Assembly: GCF_000817785.2 (NCBI RefSeq)
Contig: NZ_JTCM02000043.1
Location: 1-38,675 of the forward strand
DNA from: Hassallia byssoidea VB512170
Lineage (GTDB): Bacteria; Cyanobacteriota; Cyanobacteriia; Cyanobacteriales; Nostocaceae
Reading direction: 5' to 3'
DNA length: 38,675 nt
The translations under genes were made by a program, and so were the position numbers. Below the pieces are notes generated by a model, which was not told the DNA's origin, made no database searches, and was given only the letters and a program-made list of their open reading frames with translations. This document shows, piece after piece, positions 7,384 to 16,961 of the stretch (positions within the stretch are counted from its first letter, which is position 1; each line of letters begins with the position of its first letter).

Positions 7384-8293
7384 TCATCTGAGCAATTACA
7401 GTACGGTGACGGGGAGTGTTACGAGTAATGGTAGGTGGATTAAAACCTGCCTCGATCAGAGTTTGTTCAATGTCTAAGGCAAAATATTCGTCTAAATACG
7501 GTTCAGTACTTTTGAGCAGTGTCAAAATGTAAGGCGGCATCTGGGTATAAATTTCCGATTTGGGATTCATATCCATGATTGCCAAATGTCCACCCGGACG
7601 TAACAGACGCCGCGCTTCTGTAAAAATCTCTTTGGTTGCTGATTGGGGCAATTCGTGGCACATCAGGAAAATTGAGACTAAATCAAATGATGCATCTGAT
7701 AGCCCAGTTGATTCGGCAGGGGCATGAACCCAGTTAATTTTACAATTGTGTTGCTGTTCTCGGTAGTGAGCAACGGCTAAAAAGTAAGGAGATAAGTCTA
7801 AGCCTGTAATTTTGGCTTGGGGATAAATCTTTTGCAAAGCAAAGGTACTCAAACCCACGCTGCACCCCATGTCTAAAATATCTTGCGGTTGATGGGGAAT
7901 TTGTGCTTTAAGGATATCGTGGTAACTTTGACGTAGTTTAGCATCACCTTGCGCCCCAGCATCTCGCCAAATTCCTGCGTGGACTGTGCAAGCAGCAACT
8001 TCTAACTCTAAAGCTGGTTCCCAGTCAAGATTTCCGGCTTCGTAAGCGTGGAATGGGCGGAAGTAATATTCTGGGTAAGAAAGCTGGGGATTTTGCACTT
8101 CAGCTAAATCGCTTTCCCAATCACGCGCTTTTAGTGCCTCTACTTCTTTGTTCCAAGGTACGCCTATTTTTTCGGCGCGTTTGATCATCATTTGTCTGGC
8201 TTGGTGTTTGGCTAGGTTGTATAGCGGCTTAATTGCTAAGATGCGATTCACCAAACGGGAAGTTAAGTCAGGAGAAGTTTTTACAGCAGTCAT
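7376..8293 (-). CDS. Class I SAM-dependent methyltransferase
   Basis: 305 residues. The Rossmann methyltransferase fold starts at about residue 135: motif I ILDMGCSVGLS (139-148) binds S-adenosylmethionine, followed by the acidic end of strand 2 (ITGLDLSPYFL), then FDLVSIFLMCHELP and LLRPGGHLAIMDMNP. The first 130 residues are an extra domain with YPEYYFRPFHAYEAGNLDW, as seen in uncharacterised cyanobacterial methyltransferases with UbiE-like cores. The methyl acceptor is not predictable. The gene is first of a two-gene operon; its stop overlaps the PrsW-like start, so the two products are probably made in fixed ratio. Confidence 0.88.
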   Translation of the reverse strand: MTAVKTSPDLTSRLVNRILAIKPLYNLAKHQARQMMIKRAEKIGVPWNKEVEALKARDWESDLAEVQNPQLSYPEYYFRPFHAYEAGNLDWEPALELEVAACTVHAGIWRDAGAQGDAKLRQSYHDILKAQIPHQPQDILDMGCSVGLSTFALQKIYPQAKITGLDLSPYFLAVAHYREQQHNCKINWVHAPAESTGLSDASFDLVSIFLMCHELPQSATKEIFTEARRLLRPGGHLAIMDMNPKSEIYTQMPPYILTLLKSTEPYLDEYFALDIEQTLIEAGFNPPTITRNTPRHRTVIAQMSG

Positions 8294-8362
8294 TAGTAAA
8301 TTTGGTTTAACTATTTTTCTACTGTAGGCATCATAAAAGTCTGTTGATCAAAATGACAATCC

Positions 8363-8507
8363 GTAATGGGAAAGGGGATAAGAGGGGGAAAGGGGAAAGG
8401 GGAAGGGGGAAAGGGGAAAGGGGAAGAAAAATAGTCCCGGAGTGATTTAAATAACTCTTTATTTCCACACCTTTACCCTTTACCCTTTCCCCTTTACCCC
8501 TCCTCAG
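8363..8507. repeat. Purine-block/pyrimidine-block repeat element, copy 1
   Basis: A block of GGGGAAA units (8368-8424) is followed about 40 bases later by a block of CCCTTTA units (8469-8507) ending CCTCCTCAGATTGCCC. The two blocks can pair as a long imperfect hairpin between the DUF3352 and methyltransferase genes. A second element of the same layout and right end lies at 27241-27437. Confidence 0.75.
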
Positions 8508-8513
8508 ATTGCC

Positions 8514-10172
8514 CTATTTAGCAGTTTTTGGTTTGAGTGCTAACAACATTTCTACTTGAGAGGTGGATTTGTCGAGACTGGTAGCGGTTACACCGAGTCC
8601 ACGAATGGAACTGAGGATGGCAGCGGCTTCTGGGGGGATGGCTTGACCTTGGACGGCATAACGATTTGCAAGAGAAACGGTTTTATCCATATCTAGGTAA
8701 ACGAAGCCACCGTTAGGTTTTTGTAAAGAACTGGTAACGGCTTTAAAGTTGTCGCTGTTGTCGAGAGATTGAGTTTTGGGTTGGGCGATCGCCTCACCTA
8801 TTGGACCACCCAACGCCAAAAATACGGTATCTTGATCTAACCAACCATGTGCTAACAATGCACCTTGCTGGGGAATTTGCCATTCAGTTACATCTTTACC
8901 GCCGATATTTCTTTGGGCAACGTTGATTTTTTGGCTTTTGGCGAGGTTATCTAGTTTGGCGAAGGTGGATTCAGCGGTTTTGCGATCGCTTGTGTCAAAT
9001 ACAAATGCTCCGCCTACACCAAGTTGTGCTAAAATACCTTGATTGGAAGGAATCGCCGCAAAACCAAATTCCCCGTTCATCCAGCCGAAAATATCTTTAT
9101 CTAAGTCAAAATTTACTGCTTTGAGCTGTCCGCGTGCTTGTTCGATTACTTGCTTAAATTGCGGATAATCTTTTGATTCTTCGACTACTGCTGACCACCA
9201 ACTGCTGATCCCCTGTCCGTTAATTAGCGCTAATGTATCACCGGGAAAGTTTGCTACTATTTTCGCGCCACTATTTTGATACTGAAATTTGCTGAGTTGC
9301 GGATCTAAGTTGGCGATCGCTTTCATCCGCACTCCCGCATCATCAATACCAATATCCGCTACCATCGATTTCACCTGCTTCAACTGCTTGAGAGTTTCTG
9401 GAGGTATCGTAGTTTGGGAATTTGTCGCTATTAATTGCTGTACCATCCCGCCATAGTCTGGTACGTAAATTTGCGCTAAACTATTTTTTACATCTAATTT
9501 CTTCGCAAAAACCCTGTTTGCGCCTTCTTTACTCGCAAAAGATGGTTGTCCTTTATACGTATCGATTGAATTTTCTACAGGTTGTCTGGATGGAGCAAGT
9601 ACCACATAAGTATTATTTAAAACCGCACTGTATGAAGGTTTCCCCTTACCTGTAGTTTCGGTAATTTTTTCGCCTTTGTAGTCAATTTCCTTTGTAGTTA
9701 CGCCTTTTTCTTGCTTTAATTTTTTAGCAAAATTTAACGCAGCGAGTTTGTCCTTAATTCCCACCACCATCAAAATATTCGGTTCTCGTGTCGCTGTTCC
9801 CGTATTTGGAGTTGGGTTTGCTGGAGTTGATGGTAGCACAGCAATCATCACACCGCCTACCCAAGGCTTTAAATCTTTTTCATAAGAAATATTACTTTCT
9901 GTAAGCAAATCTTTATTTAAGCTATCCAGACCTTTTGCGACTATTTTTTGTGCTTCTGGTGTACCAAACTGCTGTAGCTTCGCCCAAGCTTGAGGGTCAG
10001 TAGATACATAAGTTGCGATAAATGCTGTAGAAGGGACTATTTTAGCACTTGCCAAAGCGCCTGAACTATCGCCAAACGGTCCTTTTAGATACATATAAGC
10101 CGCTATACTTCCTGTGACAATTACAGCAGCGCCAATAGCAGGAATTAAAAATTTTGATTTAGTTTCGGGCAT
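8514..10172 (-). CDS. DUF3352 domain-containing membrane-anchored protein
   Basis: 552 residues. It has a short cytoplasmic start (MPETKSK), one membrane segment at about 8-29 (FLIPAIGAAVIVTGSIAAYMYL), then a large soluble domain outside the membrane. The pattern of repeated half-domains (SAKIVPSTAFIATYVSTDPQAW, then VGGVMIAVLP, and later FPGDTLALINGQGISSWW and GFAAIPSN) matches the DUF3352 family, common in cyanobacteria and of unknown function. There are no catalytic motifs. ATG 10172 is preceded by GAGGAAAATAGG on the minus strand. It diverges from the aminopeptidase gene across a 511-base gap. Confidence 0.85.
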   Translation of the reverse strand: MPETKSKFLIPAIGAAVIVTGSIAAYMYLKGPFGDSSGALASAKIVPSTAFIATYVSTDPQAWAKLQQFGTPEAQKIVAKGLDSLNKDLLTESNISYEKDLKPWVGGVMIAVLPSTPANPTPNTGTATREPNILMVVGIKDKLAALNFAKKLKQEKGVTTKEIDYKGEKITETTGKGKPSYSAVLNNTYVVLAPSRQPVENSIDTYKGQPSFASKEGANRVFAKKLDVKNSLAQIYVPDYGGMVQQLIATNSQTTIPPETLKQLKQVKSMVADIGIDDAGVRMKAIANLDPQLSKFQYQNSGAKIVANFPGDTLALINGQGISSWWSAVVEESKDYPQFKQVIEQARGQLKAVNFDLDKDIFGWMNGEFGFAAIPSNQGILAQLGVGGAFVFDTSDRKTAESTFAKLDNLAKSQKINVAQRNIGGKDVTEWQIPQQGALLAHGWLDQDTVFLALGGPIGEAIAQPKTQSLDNSDNFKAVTSSLQKPNGGFVYLDMDKTVSLANRYAVQGQAIPPEAAAILSSIRGLGVTATSLDKSTSQVEMLLALKPKTAK

Positions 10173-10683
10173 TGATGTTATCCTATTTTCCTCAAATTGT
10201 TACTGAGGCTTGTACAAGCGTCATGGTGGAGTTTGCTGATTTATTGTTCTTTTGCACAAATGTAGCGTTATTTACTAGGGACTTTAGTAATACAAAGAAC
10301 TCATTCAAAGGAAATTCCTCCAAAAATTACTTCAATGGGGTGAGGAATGAATCCGTAAATGGTATGTTGTTAATTCCCACTCGATTTAGCGATCGCGCTC
10401 TGGTCAGCTATTCTAAGCTATAGAAACGCTTAACAGTATTGACACTTCTTTTGGTGCGATCGCGCGCGTAAAACGCTGTTAATCAAGTGTCAAAGGGGTG
10501 CGATCGCACACCAGGTGCATTTATTGAAGACAGATACCAGAGGGAAACCTTCTTGTAGACCTGTCCTCTTTAACTAACGACCATTCATTGCTGTGTTGAC
10601 TTGGGCAAAAAACATTTCTTTCGCTATTTGTCTTATCTAGATTCAGTAAGAGTTTTCTTTCCCTATAAGGTTAGTAAGTATCA
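10173..10683. other. Divergent promoter region with HIP1 cluster
   Basis: The gap between the divergent DUF3352 and aminopeptidase genes. Three GCGATCGC sites lie within 120 bases (about 10390-10507), including GTGCGATCGCAC. An 83-codon frame at 10172-10423 has no recognisable protein features and starts on the antisense of the DUF3352 start; I did not call it. Confidence 0.5.
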
Positions 10684-13296
10684 ATGTCGCAGTTTTCTTT
10701 TGAAGCCGAGAATAATCACCACAGATCTTTTGAGTTACCAGGTGCAAAACCACACTATAACCCCGATCGCCCAGGACAGGTAGAGCATATTTATCTAGAC
10801 CTCAGCTTGGATATTCCTAACCAAAGTTACCACGGTACTTGTCGCATTCGCTTATTACCAATCCGCAATGGTGTCGATCGCTTGACTTTGGATGCGGTGA
10901 ATTTGAACATTAAGTCTGTCGAAGTCAACGAGGTGTCATCCAAGTTTGACTGCGATGGAGAACAGCTTTTCATCCAACTTCCTCAACCGACGCAAGTAGG
11001 GGTAAGATTGCTGATGGCGATCGCCTACTCTGTCGAAAAACCCCAACGCGGTATTTACTTTATTCAACCTGACAAACATTACCCCAACAAACCTATTCAA
11101 GTCTGGACTCAAGGAGAAGACGAAGACTCGCGTTTCTGGTTTCCCTGCTTTGACTATCCAGGACAATTATCTTCGAGTGAAATCAAAGTCCGAGTACCCA
11201 AACAGTTTGTAGCCATTTCCAATGGCGAACTAATTGACAGCACAGAAGACGGCGATGATAAAATATACCACTGGTTACAGCAACAAGTTCATCCTACCTA
11301 TTTAATGACTTTGGCTGTAGGCAACTTTGCGGCAATTCGCGATGAATGGCAAGGCAAACCCGTCACCTACTATGTAGAAAAGGGACGCGAGGAAGATGCT
11401 AAACGCAGCATGGGCAAAACTCCGCGCATGATCGAGTTTTTAAGCGAAAAATATGGTTATCCTTATGCTTTCCCCAACTACGATCAAGTATGCGTTGATG
11501 ATTTCATCTTTGGTGGGATGGAAAACACATCCACCACGCTGTTAACTGATAGATGTTTGCTGGATGAACGCGCTGCATTAGATAACCGCAATAGCGAAAG
11601 TTTAGTTGTCCACGAACTCGCGCATCAATGGTTTGGCGATTTGGTGGTGATAAAACATTGGTCACACGCTTGGGTGAAGGAGGGAATGGCTTCCTATTCT
11701 GAGGTGATGTGGACAGAACATGAATATGGCGATCAAGAAGCTGCATATTATCGGTTACTGGAAGCGCGTAGTTATTTAGCTGAAGATGCATCTCGTTACC
11801 GGCGTCCGATGGTGACACACGTTTACCGAGAAGCGATCGAACTTTACGATCGCCACATTTACGAAAAAGGTTCTTGTGTATATCACATGATTCGCGCAGA
11901 ATTAGGCGAAGAACTATTTTGGCAAGCAATTCAGACATTTGTCCGGGATAATGCCCACAAAACTGTCGAAACAATCGATTTACTCAGGGCGATTGAAAAA
12001 GCTACCGGACGCAATCTGACGTTTTTGTTCGACCAGTATGTTTATCGCGGTGGTCATCCTGATTTTAAAGTCGCTTACTCTTGGGATCAAGATGCAAAGT
12101 TGGCGAAAGTTACAGTTACCCAGAATCAAGTTACCACAGATAACGCTAATAATTTATTTGATTTGAAAATCCCCATCGGTTTCGGTTACACTCAACAACC
12201 CACTCCCCACTCCCCACTCCCCACTCCCCACTCCCCACTCCCCACTTTTACAGTCCGTGTGAATGAACGCGAACAAAGCTTTTACTTTCCACTTACGGAG
12301 AAACCGAACTTTATTAGTTTTGATGTCGGGAACAATTATCTGAAAACTGTGTCTTTAGAATATCCGGTAGCGGAGTTAAAAGCACAGATGGAATTTGACC
12401 CGAATCCTATCTCCCGTATATATGCAGCCGAAGCTTTGGCGAAAAAAGGAGGTTTAGAAGCGGTAAATGCGTTGTCTGCGGCGTTACAAAATGACACCTT
12501 CTGGGGTGTACGTGTGGAAGTAGCCAAACAACTAGCAAATATCAAGTTAGATCAGGCTTTTGATCAGTTAGTTGTTGGATTAAAAGATACAAGTTCTTTC
12601 GTGCGGCGATCTGTGGCGGAAGCGCTTGGTACAATCAAGACGAATGAAAGCTATAAGGCTTTAAAACCGCTTTTACAAGATTCTGATCCTAGTTATTATG
12701 TAGAGGCAATGGCAGCTCGCTCAATTGGGGCGATCGCTTCTGCTAACTTGGATGACAAACCAAGGGAAGAAAAGGTACTAAAGCTGCTAAAATCAGTTTT
12801 GACAGAAAAAGCTGGTTGGAATGAAGTTGTTCGCAGTGGTGCGATCGCTGGTTTAGCAGAACTTAAAACTTCTGAAGCCGCTTTAAATTTAATTCTCGAA
12901 TACACCAAAATCGGTATACCGCAACCCTTGCGTTTATCGGCAATTCGTGCTTTGGGTAAAATTTCTGTTGGTCAAAGTGCTGCCAACTTAGAAGCGATTT
13001 TAAATAGATTGGCAACGCTTGCCAAAGAAAGCTTCTTTTTAACGCAAGTTGCAGTAGTTGTTGCACTCGGACAAATGGAAACCCCGAAAGCGATCTCGAT
13101 TTTGCGATCGCTTGCTGACCAAACAGCTGATGGACGGGTGCGTCGTTTTGCTGAAGAAGAAATCACCAAAGTAAGTCTTCATGTTGGTACAGAAGGAACT
13201 CTGCGTCAATTACGCGAAGAACTCGACCAAGTAAAACAACAAAATCAAGAACTCAAAAGCCGCTTGGAAAATTTAGAAGCCAAATCCAAGCTGTAA
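10684..13296 (+). CDS. M1-family aminopeptidase with HEAT repeats
   Basis: 870 residues. A zinc metallopeptidase that removes N-terminal residues from peptides. Features in order: M1 N-terminal beta-domain (about 25-225); the substrate-anchoring GGMEN at 277-281; zinc motif HELAH at 310-314 with the third ligand E333 in KEGMASYSE; and Y393 in IYEKG as the transition-state tyrosine. After a beta-sandwich come HEAT-like helical repeats (about 570-825), such as DTSSFVRRSVAEALGTIKTNESYKAL, and a C-terminal coiled coil (about 835-868). Residues 506-521 are a translated heptamer repeat (PTPHSPL twice plus PT) lying in the beta-domain next to the catalytic half. The same sequence is a common intergenic repeat here. 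ATG 10684 was chosen over longer out-of-frame options. Likely cytoplasmic; no signal peptide. Confidence 0.93.
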   Translation: MSQFSFEAENNHHRSFELPGAKPHYNPDRPGQVEHIYLDLSLDIPNQSYHGTCRIRLLPIRNGVDRLTLDAVNLNIKSVEVNEVSSKFDCDGEQLFIQLPQPTQVGVRLLMAIAYSVEKPQRGIYFIQPDKHYPNKPIQVWTQGEDEDSRFWFPCFDYPGQLSSSEIKVRVPKQFVAISNGELIDSTEDGDDKIYHWLQQQVHPTYLMTLAVGNFAAIRDEWQGKPVTYYVEKGREEDAKRSMGKTPRMIEFLSEKYGYPYAFPNYDQVCVDDFIFGGMENTSTTLLTDRCLLDERAALDNRNSESLVVHELAHQWFGDLVVIKHWSHAWVKEGMASYSEVMWTEHEYGDQEAAYYRLLEARSYLAEDASRYRRPMVTHVYREAIELYDRHIYEKGSCVYHMIRAELGEELFWQAIQTFVRDNAHKTVETIDLLRAIEKATGRNLTFLFDQYVYRGGHPDFKVAYSWDQDAKLAKVTVTQNQVTTDNANNLFDLKIPIGFGYTQQPTPHSPLPTPHSPLPTFTVRVNEREQSFYFPLTEKPNFISFDVGNNYLKTVSLEYPVAELKAQMEFDPNPISRIYAAEALAKKGGLEAVNALSAALQNDTFWGVRVEVAKQLANIKLDQAFDQLVVGLKDTSSFVRRSVAEALGTIKTNESYKALKPLLQDSDPSYYVEAMAARSIGAIASANLDDKPREEKVLKLLKSVLTEKAGWNEVVRSGAIAGLAELKTSEAALNLILEYTKIGIPQPLRLSAIRALGKISVGQSAANLEAILNRLATLAKESFFLTQVAVVVALGQMETPKAISILRSLADQTADGRVRRFAEEEITKVSLHVGTEGTLRQLREELDQVKQQNQELKSRLENLEAKSKL
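12199..12246. repeat. In-frame CCCCACT heptamer array inside the aminopeptidase gene
   Basis: About seven units of CCCCACT. Seven bases times three gives a 21-base, 7-residue period, so it translates as PTPHSPL repeats with no stop codon. Confidence 0.9.
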
Positions 13297-13324
13297 TAGA
13301 TGCGCCATCTGCTATGATTGGTGG

Positions 13325-13352
13325 TGTGTTAGGTATTATTACCTAATGCACC
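13325..13352. repeat. TTAGGTA palindrome, possible aminopeptidase terminator
   Basis: TTAGGTA (13330-13336) and TACCTAA (13341-13347) form a perfect 7-bp stem with a TTAT loop, flanked by partly complementary GGTG and CACC. It lies 33 bases after the stop. No T-run follows, so it may be a dispersed repeat and not a terminator. Confidence 0.55.
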
Positions 13353-13945
13353 CAGACATTCATCCAACACGCAGACAATTTTCGACTTCTTGCCGTTTTT
13401 AATTGGGTGCTATATGTCATTTAGGAATACCTCTTCTCATGAGAACAGTTATCATTCTATGCGCGAACTTACCGCTATTTTTCCAGATTCAAAAGTTATT
13501 GCTCAAAAGCCGTTAATATTGTTGTTTGCGTTACATTCATAACTTTTTCAAGCGATTTGAGTTAATTAGACTTTTTGCCAAAGTTAAGTTTTTGTTAATT
13601 CATTTACAGACGCAGACAAGATTTCTATAGACCTAACATCGGTGTGCATATTTGCAAAGTACAATATCTTTGAAATATGAGAACTTTCCTTTGATAGTGT
13701 TTGATTGTGTTTTAATATCTTCAATTCTGGTTTTGGCGCTTGATGCTGTTAGTTGCTACTTACTTCTCAAAGGCACCAAATTATCAGCTAATATGCATGA
13801 GACTGTTTTTTGATTTTTTAGTCTAGATTTACATTCACACCGTAGCTCAATCCCTTAAGTTAAAAGCCTTGCAGCTTGTCGGCAGATCGTAGTCAAGCAT
13901 CTTTTCACCACCTAAAAGTAAGCACTCGTTGAAGTGCATCTTCAG

Positions 13946-13997
13946 AATTCACGCTCCGCAGATAGGAATTCATTGCAACTTTTGAGCGTGAATTTTT
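13946..13997 (+). terminator. Terminator-like hairpin in the cluster leader
   Basis: AATTCACGCTC (13946-13956) and GAGCGTGAATT (13984-13994) are perfect 11-bp inverted arms around a 27-base loop, ending in a five-T run. It lies about 300 bases before the first cluster gene and could attenuate transcription. Confidence 0.45.
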
Positions 13998-14304
13998 CTA
14001 AAATTTAGAGTTGGGCAAGCCATGACTAAATTCATGTCAAGCATTTTGCTATTTACGTATAAAACTTTGCAAAGTTTTGTGTTCTTCCATACTATTTTCC
14101 CAAGTTAAATAAATTAGACAAGTAAAGCGAAAAATTACTCTGCTGGCATTTTATTCACTGAAAAGAAAAAATATTACCTAAGAGATAGTACGAAGTGGAG
14201 ATGAAACTAAATACATCTATGGATATAGTAAAAATTACACTTAGTTTAAAATTTTGTGTTAAAACTTATATTAGTGTTTACACAAGTTGTCCAGGGTTGT
14301 AGTA

Positions 14305-15519
14305 ATGCGTAAACCAGTTCTCACAATTTTTTACCAGTTCAATCCTTGGAACACTACTATCGGGGGCATTCAGACCCTAATAAACATATTTATCAAGTAC
14401 GCACCTCCAGAATTTGCGGTGCGACTAGTAGGAACAGCAAACGATAAAAGCCAGCCTGTAAACAAATGGCAATCAGCCGAATTTGCAGGGAGAGAAATTA
14501 GTTTCCTACCTCTATTTTATCTGGAAAATGATAATGTAAGAAGCTTGATACCGACGACGGTAAAGTATACAGCAGCGCTTGTAGGGCAATGCTTTGAGTC
14601 AGATTTCATGCATTTTCATCGGCTAGAGCCAACTTTAGCAGCCCTTAATTGGCAAGGAGAAAAAACTTTATTCATACACAATGATATTCACACGCAAATG
14701 CAAAGTGTGGGTGATAAGAAGGCGATTCTTTGGCGAAGATTTCCCGCAGCATATTTCGCTGTCGAGAGTTTATTAGTGCCTCAGTTTAGCCAAATTCTTT
14801 CATGCAACACTGATGCAGTAAAGCATTATAAACAGCGTTATAAGAGTGTTAGCGATCGCGTTGCATACATTAAAAACTCGTTTGATAACGAGCTTTTTTA
14901 TCCCTTGAGTCAGCAAGAGAAACAAGTAAAAAAACGCGAACTAGCGCAAAAGCTAGGTTTATCGGATGATACACGTTTTGTGCTGTTTGCGGGTCGCCTG
15001 CATCCGCAGAAAGATCCAACATTGTTAGTGCGTGCAATTGCAGCTTTAAACGATCCTTGCGTTCACCTACTTATAGCCGGTGATGGAGAGTTAGCAGCTC
15101 AAGTTCGCGCAGAAATTGATACCTTAGGTTTAACAGGTCGAGTAACAATGCTTGGTGCTGTTCCAATTGCAGAACTGGCACAGTTGCATCGTATCTGTAA
15201 CGCCTTTGTGCTGAGTAGCGCTTATGAAGGTCTACCTTTGGTCGTCCTAGAAGCGCTGGCTAGCGGAACGCCAGTAGTCACAACTGAATGTGGGGAAACC
15301 CCGAAATTGCTAACTCCTAACAGTGGAGTTGTTTGCAAGCAACGCACAAGCGAGTGCATCGCCGATGCCTTACGCAAGGTACTACAGCATCCAGAAGATT
15401 ATCCGATTGAATCGTGTATCCGTACTGCACAACCCTATGCAGCTCGCACGGTTGTTCGAGATATCTACGCCCAAATGTTAAATCGCTGGGAACAGCGAGT
15501 AACTGTGGCTGTTACCTAA
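14305..15519 (+). CDS. GT4-family glycosyltransferase
   Basis: 404 residues from ATG 14305 (a TTG 18 bases upstream is possible but less likely). A GT-B retaining glycosyltransferase transferring a sugar from a nucleotide donor. The N-terminal domain carries the GGIQTLI acceptor-side loop. The C-terminal domain has VLFAGRLHPQKDP, LLIAGDGELAAQV, and the donor-binding E-x7-E motif E308/E316 in YEGLPLVVLEALASGTPVV. No membrane segment. First gene of the polysaccharide cluster, with no clear ribosome site before the ATG. Donor and acceptor cannot be assigned. Confidence 0.9.
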   Translation: MRKPVLTIFYQFNPWNTTIGGIQTLINIFIKYAPPEFAVRLVGTANDKSQPVNKWQSAEFAGREISFLPLFYLENDNVRSLIPTTVKYTAALVGQCFESDFMHFHRLEPTLAALNWQGEKTLFIHNDIHTQMQSVGDKKAILWRRFPAAYFAVESLLVPQFSQILSCNTDAVKHYKQRYKSVSDRVAYIKNSFDNELFYPLSQQEKQVKKRELAQKLGLSDDTRFVLFAGRLHPQKDPTLLVRAIAALNDPCVHLLIAGDGELAAQVRAEIDTLGLTGRVTMLGAVPIAELAQLHRICNAFVLSSAYEGLPLVVLEALASGTPVVTTECGETPKLLTPNSGVVCKQRTSECIADALRKVLQHPEDYPIESCIRTAQPYAARTVVRDIYAQMLNRWEQRVTVAVT

Positions 15520-15685
15520 ACACGAATGCGGTTAACCCAAAATTCGTTTTAGCAACTTTTTTGATCGGCGATGCAAACATTGGAGAACACAAAAAATAGC
15601 GCCTAATCGCGCATTCCTGGTGCAATATTTCAGACCTTTATAATGCCTGTGTATCAGGTAGTACACTACCTCCAGAAAACAAGTG

Positions 15686-16888
15686 ATGAATATGAAAATA
15701 GCTGTAATTGGTGCAAAAGGTCTGCCTCCGAAACAAGGTGGTATAGAGCATTACTGTGCAGAAGTGTATCCCCGCATGGTTGCACAAGGACACAGTGTCG
15801 ATTTATTTGCCCGCTCTTCTTACACTGACTGTTCCTGGGTTGAGAATTATGACTACAAAGGGGTGCGAGTTATTTCTCTACCAGGTGGACACTTAAGAGG
15901 AGTAGATGCATTTATTACCTCAGGACTGGGAGCGATCGCCGCCACTGGCAAAAAATATGATATCGTTCATTTCCATGCTTTAGGTCCATCTTTATTTACT
16001 TGCTTACCCAACATCGCTACATCTGCAAAAGTAGTTGTCACCTGTCAGGGGTTAGATTGGCAACGTGCCAAATGGGGTAGTTTTTCAACTCGGCTGATTC
16101 AATTAGGTGAAAAAGCCGCAGTCCGTTTCGCCGACGGCTTTATAGTTGTATCAGACGCACTGAAAAAGTACTTTTGGCAAACTTACAATCGCGAAACAAT
16201 ATACATCCCCAACGCCCCTGCCAGTTACGCCGATTCTGACCCCAATTTTAAATACGGCACTGATTTGGGTTTGGAACGGGGACGCTATATTGTATTTTTG
16301 GGCAGACTTGTACCCGAAAAGTGTCCCGACTTGTTGGTTGAAGCCTTTTCTACCCTCAAACCGAAAGGGTGGAAATTAGTATTAGCAGGTGGTGTCAGCG
16401 ATACCAAAACCTTTACCGCCAATTTATTAGAAAAAGTAGCAAGCTCGCGCAATATCGTTTTTGCTGGAGAACTCAGAGGTTCTCGACTCGCAGAAATAGT
16501 CCGGGGTGCTGGATTATTTGTTCTGCCTTCTGACTTAGAAGGACTACCTTTAGCAATGCTAGAAGCAATGCGCGAAGGTATTCCCGTACTAGCAAGCGAC
16601 ATTCCACCGCACCAACAGTTAATTAATAACGGACGGGGAATGCTTTTTGAAGCTGGAAACGTTAAATCTTGCATTAAATCTTTAGATTGGGCAGTTAATC
16701 ACCCGCAAGAACTGGTAGTAATGGCTAAAAATGCCCAAAAGCACATAGAAAGCAACTATAGTTGGGATCGCATTACCTCTGAAACCTTAAAACTATACAC
16801 CACACTGTTGAAATCGCCTGCACCAGTTAAAGCAGTGGGTATTTCGCAGCGTGAAAGCGAGTTAGCTGAGGTAATCGGCAAAAAATAA
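15686..16888 (+). CDS. GT4-family glycosyltransferase
   Basis: About 400 residues. The start is ambiguous among GTG 15683, ATG 15686 and ATG 15692; MKIAVIGAKGLPPKQGG is the natural domain start. The N-terminal domain has GGIEHYCAEVYPRM, and the middle has DIVHFHALGPSLF. The C-terminal donor domain has YIVFLGRLVPEKCPDLLVEAF, LVLAGG, and E285/E293 in LEGLPLAMLEAMREGIPVLAS. This start resembles rhamnosyl and related transferases with a DUF1972-like N-terminus, but the sugar is not assignable. Separated from the preceding transferase by 166 bases with no gene. Confidence 0.9.
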   Translation: MNMKIAVIGAKGLPPKQGGIEHYCAEVYPRMVAQGHSVDLFARSSYTDCSWVENYDYKGVRVISLPGGHLRGVDAFITSGLGAIAATGKKYDIVHFHALGPSLFTCLPNIATSAKVVVTCQGLDWQRAKWGSFSTRLIQLGEKAAVRFADGFIVVSDALKKYFWQTYNRETIYIPNAPASYADSDPNFKYGTDLGLERGRYIVFLGRLVPEKCPDLLVEAFSTLKPKGWKLVLAGGVSDTKTFTANLLEKVASSRNIVFAGELRGSRLAEIVRGAGLFVLPSDLEGLPLAMLEAMREGIPVLASDIPPHQQLINNGRGMLFEAGNVKSCIKSLDWAVNHPQELVVMAKNAQKHIESNYSWDRITSETLKLYTTLLKSPAPVKAVGISQRESELAEVIGKK

Positions 16889-16961
16889 CATTTGTTAAAT
16901 TGTTAGGTGCTCTACCAATTCTGACAAATGATCAATCACCAATGAAACAAGGTTTTGTGCG

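Larger units (their letters stand above)
13297..14304. other. One-kilobase non-coding leader of the polysaccharide cluster
   Basis: No coding frame with protein character was found. It contains the hairpins at 13330 and 13946 listed separately and becomes AT-rich toward the first glycosyltransferase. The length, orientation and hairpins fit a regulatory region for the 15-kb cluster. Confidence 0.6.

Noticed and set aside
10172-10423. 83-codon open frame upstream of the aminopeptidase
   Set aside because: Starts antisense to the DUF3352 start codon, has no ribosome site and no recognisable protein pattern; the region is better read as a divergent promoter.
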